Shown here: piece after piece, positions 8,063 to 11,942 of the stretch | How positions within the stretch are numbered: the stretch's first letter is position 1 | Layout of the letters: every line of letters begins with the position of its first letter | From: G963664225 sp964538065 | GTDB lineage: Bacteria > Verrucomicrobiota > Verrucomicrobiia > Limisphaerales > UBA1319 | NCBI GenBank assembly: GCA_964538065.1 | Contig: CAZIDG010000110.1 | Span: 1-11,942 of the forward strand | Length of the DNA stretch: 11,942 nt | Direction of reading: 5' to 3' | The notes under the pieces: generated by a model | What the model saw: the letters and a program-made list of their open reading frames with translations, nothing else | Database searches by the model: none | Told to the model about the DNA's origin: nothing | Made by a program: the position numbers and the translations under genes

Positions 8063-9334
8063 TCAGACGATCTCCGGCAATTCGTAGCCTTTGCGGCGGG
8101 GGCGGGTGAGTTGTTTGTTGGCCTCCTCGTCGCCGATGAACACCTCGGCCTTGGGATCCCATTTGAGCTTGCGCTGGACGGAGCGGCAGATGTTCATGAG
8201 ATGGCAAAGGTTGGTGGCGCGGTGGCCGGTCTCGACATCCGCGTTGGGTTTCTTGCGAGAGCGCACGCAATCAAAGAAGTTCTGGATGTGGGGGACGGAT
8301 TCGTTGTCGCCCTGCGGGGTGACCGGCGGGGCGCCATCGCGAAGCTCCTTGGGATCGGCTGTAAAGTCGCCGCGCATGATTTCGATTTTGCCCTTGTCAC
8401 CGATGAAAATGGCCCCGAGGTCTTCCATGCCGCGTTTCTTGCCTTCGAGCTTGAGGAGCGTGCCGTTGGCATAGCGCATGGTGATCTTGCAGGCCGGGCC
8501 CGTTTCCTCGGGGATGATTTCCACGGGGCCTGTGTCATCGGTACCGAGGGCGCATTGGACCTGGTCAAGGCTGTGGGTGCCCCAGCCGGTGACGCCCCAC
8601 ATCTGGCCGCCCCCATCGTAATCGAGGATTTCGCCCCAGCCGTATTGAAGCTCGCTGTTGTAGGGGCGGAGCTCGGTCTGATTGCACCAATGATCCCAGT
8701 CGAGGCCGGCGGGCACGGGTTCCTCCGGCTTGGGTTTCCAGTTATGTCCGCTGAAGAAATTGCAGGTGATCACCGTGTGAATCTTCCCAATGGCGCCCTC
8801 GCGAACGAGCTTGCTGGCATATTGGTTGATGGGCATGGAGCGCTGCTGGGAGCCGGTCTGGAGGATGCGGTTGTATTTGTGAACGGCTTTGATGAGGACT
8901 TTGCCTTCGCCGATGGTGAGGGTCAGGGGCTTTTCGCCATAGACATCGCACCCGGCCTGGAGGGCGTTGATCATGGCAAGGACGCGGGCGTGGGTGGTGG
9001 TTTCCACGAAGACGACATCGAGTTTTTCCCTGGCCAGCATCCTGCGGTAATCCTGGTACATCTGCCATTTGTCGCTGCCGGGCACCGCCTTGGCGGCCTC
9101 CTGGCAGCGGGGCAGAAAGCAATCGGCCACCGCCACGATATCCGCACCGGGAAGCTGTTCCTTGGTCATGATCCAGCGGGCGCGTCCGCCCAAGCCGATG
9201 AAGCCGACCTTGAGGCGGTCATTGGCGCCAAACACACGACTGGGCACGAACGCGGGCATGGCGCAAGCCGCAGCCACCGTGGCTGAGGTTTTCAGGAATT
9301 GCCGGCGGGAGAGCTGCAGATGACGTTGTTGCAT
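8063..9334 (-). CDS. Tat-exported Gfo/Idh/MocA family oxidoreductase
   Basis: This 423-residue NAD(P)-dependent oxidoreductase begins with a twin-arginine signal. SRRQFLK (9-15) is followed by an Ala-rich hydrophobic stretch to about residue 37, so it is exported folded with its cofactor. The Rossmann fold starts at VGFIGLGGRA (43-52), and the family EKP motif is GEKP (133-136), Lys135 being the usual catalytic/cofactor lysine. The C-terminal half is the alpha/beta substrate domain of the bacterial type C-terminal family. Such proteins are multi-copy in Planctomycetota and Verrucomicrobiota and act on sugars, inositols or amino sugars; substrate cannot be read here. It has a plausible own promoter (9376-9403) and terminator (8011-8040), so it is probably monocistronic. 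No Shine-Dalgarno precedes ATG 9334, but the Tat signal supports this start. Confidence 0.92.
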   Translation of the reverse strand: MQQRHLQLSRRQFLKTSATVAAACAMPAFVPSRVFGANDRLKVGFIGLGGRARWIMTKEQLPGADIVAVADCFLPRCQEAAKAVPGSDKWQMYQDYRRMLAREKLDVVFVETTTHARVLAMINALQAGCDVYGEKPLTLTIGEGKVLIKAVHKYNRILQTGSQQRSMPINQYASKLVREGAIGKIHTVITCNFFSGHNWKPKPEEPVPAGLDWDHWCNQTELRPYNSELQYGWGEILDYDGGGQMWGVTGWGTHSLDQVQCALGTDDTGPVEIIPEETGPACKITMRYANGTLLKLEGKKRGMEDLGAIFIGDKGKIEIMRGDFTADPKELRDGAPPVTPQGDNESVPHIQNFFDCVRSRKKPNADVETGHRATNLCHLMNICRSVQRKLKWDPKAEVFIGDEEANKQLTRPRRKGYELPEIV

Positions 9335-9375
9335 AAGCGTGTTAAATCCGGGTTTGTGAACGAGTTATTCGCCGC

Positions 9376-9403
9376 ATCGTAAACACGAGCTGAGCATGGT
9401 CAA
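9376..9403 (-). promoter_or_regulatory. Candidate sigma70 promoter of the Gfo/Idh/MocA gene
   Basis: On the minus strand TTGACC (9398-9403), a 16-base spacer and TACGAT (9376-9381) match the -35/-10 consensus at 5 of 6 and 4 of 6 positions. Transcription would begin near 9369, giving a leader of about 35 bases before ATG 9334. It is the best promoter match I noted in the window. Confidence 0.4.
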
Positions 9404-9485
9404 GCGGTATCGACAGGGAGACCAGGTTCAATCGCAACGCCCGCCTTGCCGGAGGGGGGGCAAAAAACAGGCGAATGGGGTGGTG

Positions 9486-11030
9486 TTATGGACTGTTTTT
9501 ACGATTCCACTCGATGACGGCCTGGTACTTGGGGGCATCCTGGACAGGTTGGTCGGCGGATTCGAGCAGACACCAGCTTCCCCATTTGCTGGAAGATCCG
9601 ACGGATGAGAAGATGCAACACAGGTCTCCGCCCGTGGCCTTCCAGGCATCCAGATATTGGGTATAGAAGGCGCCCATGCGCGGATTGCGGTTGGCCTGCT
9701 GGAGGAGTTTGGTGAGCGCGTCATTGTTTTCGGCGCCCAGCACGCCGACCAGGTGCTGGCCAGCCTCGTAGGCGATGAGCTTGAGCTTGTATTGATTGGC
9801 CACGCGGGCTGAATCGCGCATCCAGCGGATGCACTCGGGCAGGCTGTTGGTTTCCACGTGATCGAGCAGCCGGTTCAGGGGCCACTGGGCGACCTCCGCG
9901 GCGCCAGGTGAATCCTTGCTGGATTCGAGAGGGACGTTGAACGACATGTAGGGGGCGATGGCCAGGGCGTCGCAATGCTGCCAGGCATCGCGCGTCTTGA
10001 GCTTTTGTTCGCTCACATAAGTGCTGGCGGCCTGGGAGGCGATGACGCGCACGAACCGGTCGCGCCCGCCCCATGCTTTTTCCCAGATGTTGAAGATTTC
10101 CACCGATCGCAGGGCGCTGTAGCGCCAGCCGGCCTCCCAATGTTTCTCGGCCAGGCCCATTTTGAGCCCTTCATCGCCCGCATAGCGGGTTTGCTCGAAG
10201 CCGCTGTTCCAGATCTCATTGGAATACTCGATATAAACCTTTAGCGAGGGATCGAGCTGCGCCTTGACGGCTTCGGCGAATTGCCGGACGTAATCATCGG
10301 TGGCCCGATGGGGCATGCAGAACCAGGCGTTGGCCTTGAGGCGATTACACAGGTCCACCATGACCTCCACGGGGACGCCTCGTTCTGTAAAATTACAGTA
10401 GGATGATGTGGCGCGATCCGTCCATTCGCGCTGGCGCGAGCCATTGGTTTCCATCCAGTCCATGAACCGGATGGTGTTGAAGCTGCTCCATCGGGCCAGG
10501 AAGGCGGGATGGAAGGGGGAGGTGGCTTTCTCGAAGCCTGGCATGAACAGGCGGATGTTGCGCACGTACTTGGACGGATTCACCCGTTTGAGGGAAATGA
10601 AAATGCCCCCCTTGCGGCCATCGATATCCACCACGATCCGGCCGGGCTCGCGGCTGACCTCGCGACGCGCCCCTTTGATCTCGAGATCGCCATCGCCTTC
10701 ATAGAGGCAGACGTACTCCCCATCCGGGGCATGGCCACCGGTCAGGACGAGTGTTTCGGCCCAGCAATCAGGGGCAAGACTCTTGATCCAGCCATTGGCA
10801 TCGCGTTCGAGTTCGGGGCCTTTGCCCCATTCCGAACCCTTGCGCTGGCTGATCCACTGGCGGGAGGTGCGGAAGACATCGACAAACGGGTGCTCCGTGG
10901 TCCAATCCTGAATGCCGCTCAGATTCATGCCCAGACGGCTGCGGGAGGGATCAGGGGCATCGGCCGCCGCCAGGTGAATGACCAGCGCGAACAAGAAGCC
11001 CAGGACCGCGAGACTGTTTTTGGAGTTCAT
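9486..11030 (-). CDS. Secreted protein with putative clan GH-A glycosidase fold
   Basis: This 514-residue protein begins with a Sec signal peptide: MNSK, a hydrophobic core to about residue 20, and a likely cleavage after HLAAADA (19-25). Residues about 30-160 look like a beta-rich N-terminal domain. The remainder resembles a TIM barrel: VYIEYSNEIWN (266-276) contains the Asn-Glu pair (Asn271-Glu272) typical of a clan GH-A acid/base, and LIAYEAGQH (418-426) holds Glu422 in the place of a nucleophile. I cannot assign a GH family; related proteins are often annotated as hypothetical or cellulose-binding proteins in the same phyla. The predicted role is extracellular or periplasmic polysaccharide hydrolysis. 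AAAGG stands 7-11 bases before ATG 11030. It lies 54 bases after the SDR gene and may share its transcript. Confidence 0.7.
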   Translation of the reverse strand: MNSKNSLAVLGFLFALVIHLAAADAPDPSRSRLGMNLSGIQDWTTEHPFVDVFRTSRQWISQRKGSEWGKGPELERDANGWIKSLAPDCWAETLVLTGGHAPDGEYVCLYEGDGDLEIKGARREVSREPGRIVVDIDGRKGGIFISLKRVNPSKYVRNIRLFMPGFEKATSPFHPAFLARWSSFNTIRFMDWMETNGSRQREWTDRATSSYCNFTERGVPVEVMVDLCNRLKANAWFCMPHRATDDYVRQFAEAVKAQLDPSLKVYIEYSNEIWNSGFEQTRYAGDEGLKMGLAEKHWEAGWRYSALRSVEIFNIWEKAWGGRDRFVRVIASQAASTYVSEQKLKTRDAWQHCDALAIAPYMSFNVPLESSKDSPGAAEVAQWPLNRLLDHVETNSLPECIRWMRDSARVANQYKLKLIAYEAGQHLVGVLGAENNDALTKLLQQANRNPRMGAFYTQYLDAWKATGGDLCCIFSSVGSSSKWGSWCLLESADQPVQDAPKYQAVIEWNRKNSP

Positions 11031-11084
11031 GGAGTGCCTTTGGATTTTTGAGAAGATTACTCTTCAACAAGCCGTAAAAATGTT

Positions 11085-11891
11085 TCAGAGGCGGCGGATG
11101 TGAAAGCCGCCATCCACATTAAAAACCTCTCCTGTACTGAATGGAAAAGCGTCCCGGGCAATGGCGGCGACTGCCCGTCCGATATCTTCAGGGGTTCCCC
11201 AACGCGCAATGGGGGTCAGGCCGTGGGCGATGAGTTGGTCGTATTTATCCTTCACCCCGCGGGTCATGTCCGTGGCGATGATGCCGGGGCGGATTTCGTA
11301 CACCAGGATGCCGTGGGGGGCCAGGCGTGTGGCGAAGAGCGGCGTGAGCATGGATAGGGCGGCCTTGGCCATGCAGTACTCCCCCCGGTTGATCGAGGCC
11401 GTGTAGGCGCTGATGGACGAGATGGTGATGATCTTGGGGGCAGGCGTTTCCTTATAGGCTCCGGCTTCAGCCAGGGCAACCATCCATCGGGCCACCTGTT
11501 GGGTGAGGAAAAAGTGCCCTTTGACATTGACGGCAAAGACGGCGTCAAAACTCTCCTCGTTGGTGTCGAGCAAATCGAGTCGGGTTTTGGGGGCAACGCC
11601 AGCGTTGTTGACCAGAATATCGAGGCGGCCAAAGGCCTGTTGGACCCTTTCGACAAGGAGCTTGCGTTCGGCGGCCACCCCGAGGTCCGCCTGGAAGCAT
11701 TCGATGCGGAGGGAGTGGTCGCATTGGCGGCCCTGCGCCACACAGGCACCCGCTGTTTGAAGCGCCGTGTCCCGCTGGGTGGCGTAGTTGATGGCCAGGT
11801 CAAATCCGGCGCCTGCCAGGGCGAGAGCGATCCCCCGGCCAATGCCCCGGGATCCACCGGTAATAAGTGCCACAGGATTCACAAGGCCCAT
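11085..11891 (-). CDS. SDR oxidoreductase, FabG-like 3-ketoacyl reductase family
   Basis: This 268-residue classical short-chain dehydrogenase/reductase has the cofactor loop TGGSRGIG (11-18), NNAG (95-98), and a complete catalytic tetrad Asn122-Ser159-Tyr172-Lys176 (YCMAK, 172-176). RPGIIATDM follows the active site as usual. The length and the pattern NRGEYCMAKAALSM fit the PRK12745-type 3-ketoacyl-ACP reductase subgroup, whose members are often encoded in sugar-utilisation loci and may act as sugar or polyol dehydrogenases rather than in fatty acid synthesis. It is cytoplasmic, with no signal peptide. The start ATG 11891 follows a weak GGGAT Shine-Dalgarno. Upstream only 51 bases are visible; TATAGG there is a poor -10 candidate. 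It is the first visible gene of the minus-strand group. Confidence 0.9.
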   Translation of the reverse strand: MGLVNPVALITGGSRGIGRGIALALAGAGFDLAINYATQRDTALQTAGACVAQGRQCDHSLRIECFQADLGVAAERKLLVERVQQAFGRLDILVNNAGVAPKTRLDLLDTNEESFDAVFAVNVKGHFFLTQQVARWMVALAEAGAYKETPAPKIITISSISAYTASINRGEYCMAKAALSMLTPLFATRLAPHGILVYEIRPGIIATDMTRGVKDKYDQLIAHGLTPIARWGTPEDIGRAVAAIARDAFPFSTGEVFNVDGGFHIRRL

Positions 11892-11942
11892 TTATCCCAG
11901 GATTTATCCTATAGGCAACACCAGAGATGGACGAATGATCGC

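Noticed and set aside
8057..9286. A 409-codon + strand frame antisense to the Gfo/Idh/MocA gene
   Set aside because: A shadow frame. The minus strand has a Tat signal, the Rossmann motif and EKP; the + frame shows no family signature.
9439..9461. A GC-rich hairpin (GCCCGCCT with a G7 tract) after the secreted-protein gene, considered as its terminator
   Set aside because: The stem has a bulge or mismatch, and the run of T on the minus strand comes before, not after, the hairpin, so it does not fit an intrinsic terminator on either strand.
11895..11920. A short palindrome AGGAT-TT-ATCCT upstream of the SDR gene as an operator
   Set aside because: The arms are only 5 bases long and occur by chance too easily; without homologous upstream regions it cannot be supported.
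1..11942. Mobile elements, CRISPR arrays, tRNA genes or a direct-repeat att pair
   Set aside because: No transposase or integrase frame, no regularly spaced repeats, no cloverleaf, and no second copy of the 5S end was found by eye.

Overview
This looks like a metagenome-derived contig. It is GC-rich and carries a run of exactly 100 N at 6702-6801. The likely source is a bacterium of the Planctomycetota/Verrucomicrobiota/Lentisphaerota group. That guess rests mainly on the Tat-exported Gfo/Idh/MocA oxidoreductase, which sits among a secreted glycosidase-like protein, an SDR and an MFS transporter, a gene mix typical of those phyla. It is an inference, not a proof.

Layout. (1) Bases 1-37 look like the 3' end of a 5S rRNA, followed at once by a rho-independent terminator at 48-81, so the window starts at the tail of an rRNA operon. 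(2) Bases 82-215 are a leader with two tiny overlapping ORFs and no convincing promoter. (3) Bases 216-6701 (+ strand) hold a four-gene operon, jetA-jetB-jetC-jetD, a Wadjet (MksFEBG-like) anti-plasmid defence system. Each gene overlaps the next by exactly 4 bases (ATGA). JetC has intact Walker A, ABC signature and Walker B motifs; JetD has the Toprim Glu and DxD but is cut off by the gap. (4) Bases 6702-6801 are an assembly gap that removes the 3' ends of two convergent genes. (5) Bases 6802-11891 (- strand) hold four co-directional metabolic genes. In transcription order they are a FabG-like SDR reductase, a secreted protein with putative clan GH-A glycosidase motifs, a Tat-exported Gfo/Idh/MocA oxidoreductase with its own terminator, and a Spinster-type MFS transporter behind a structured leader.

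How the genes work together. JetA (kleisin), JetB (KITE) and JetC (SMC ATPase) are expected to form a DNA-loop-extruding motor, and JetD is the nuclease that cleaves closed circular plasmids. The minus-strand genes look like an unrelated carbohydrate or small-molecule utilisation cluster: extracellular or periplasmic hydrolysis and oxidation, uptake or export, and cytoplasmic reduction. The defence system therefore sits between an rRNA operon and ordinary metabolic genes. No transposase, integrase, CRISPR array or tRNA was seen.
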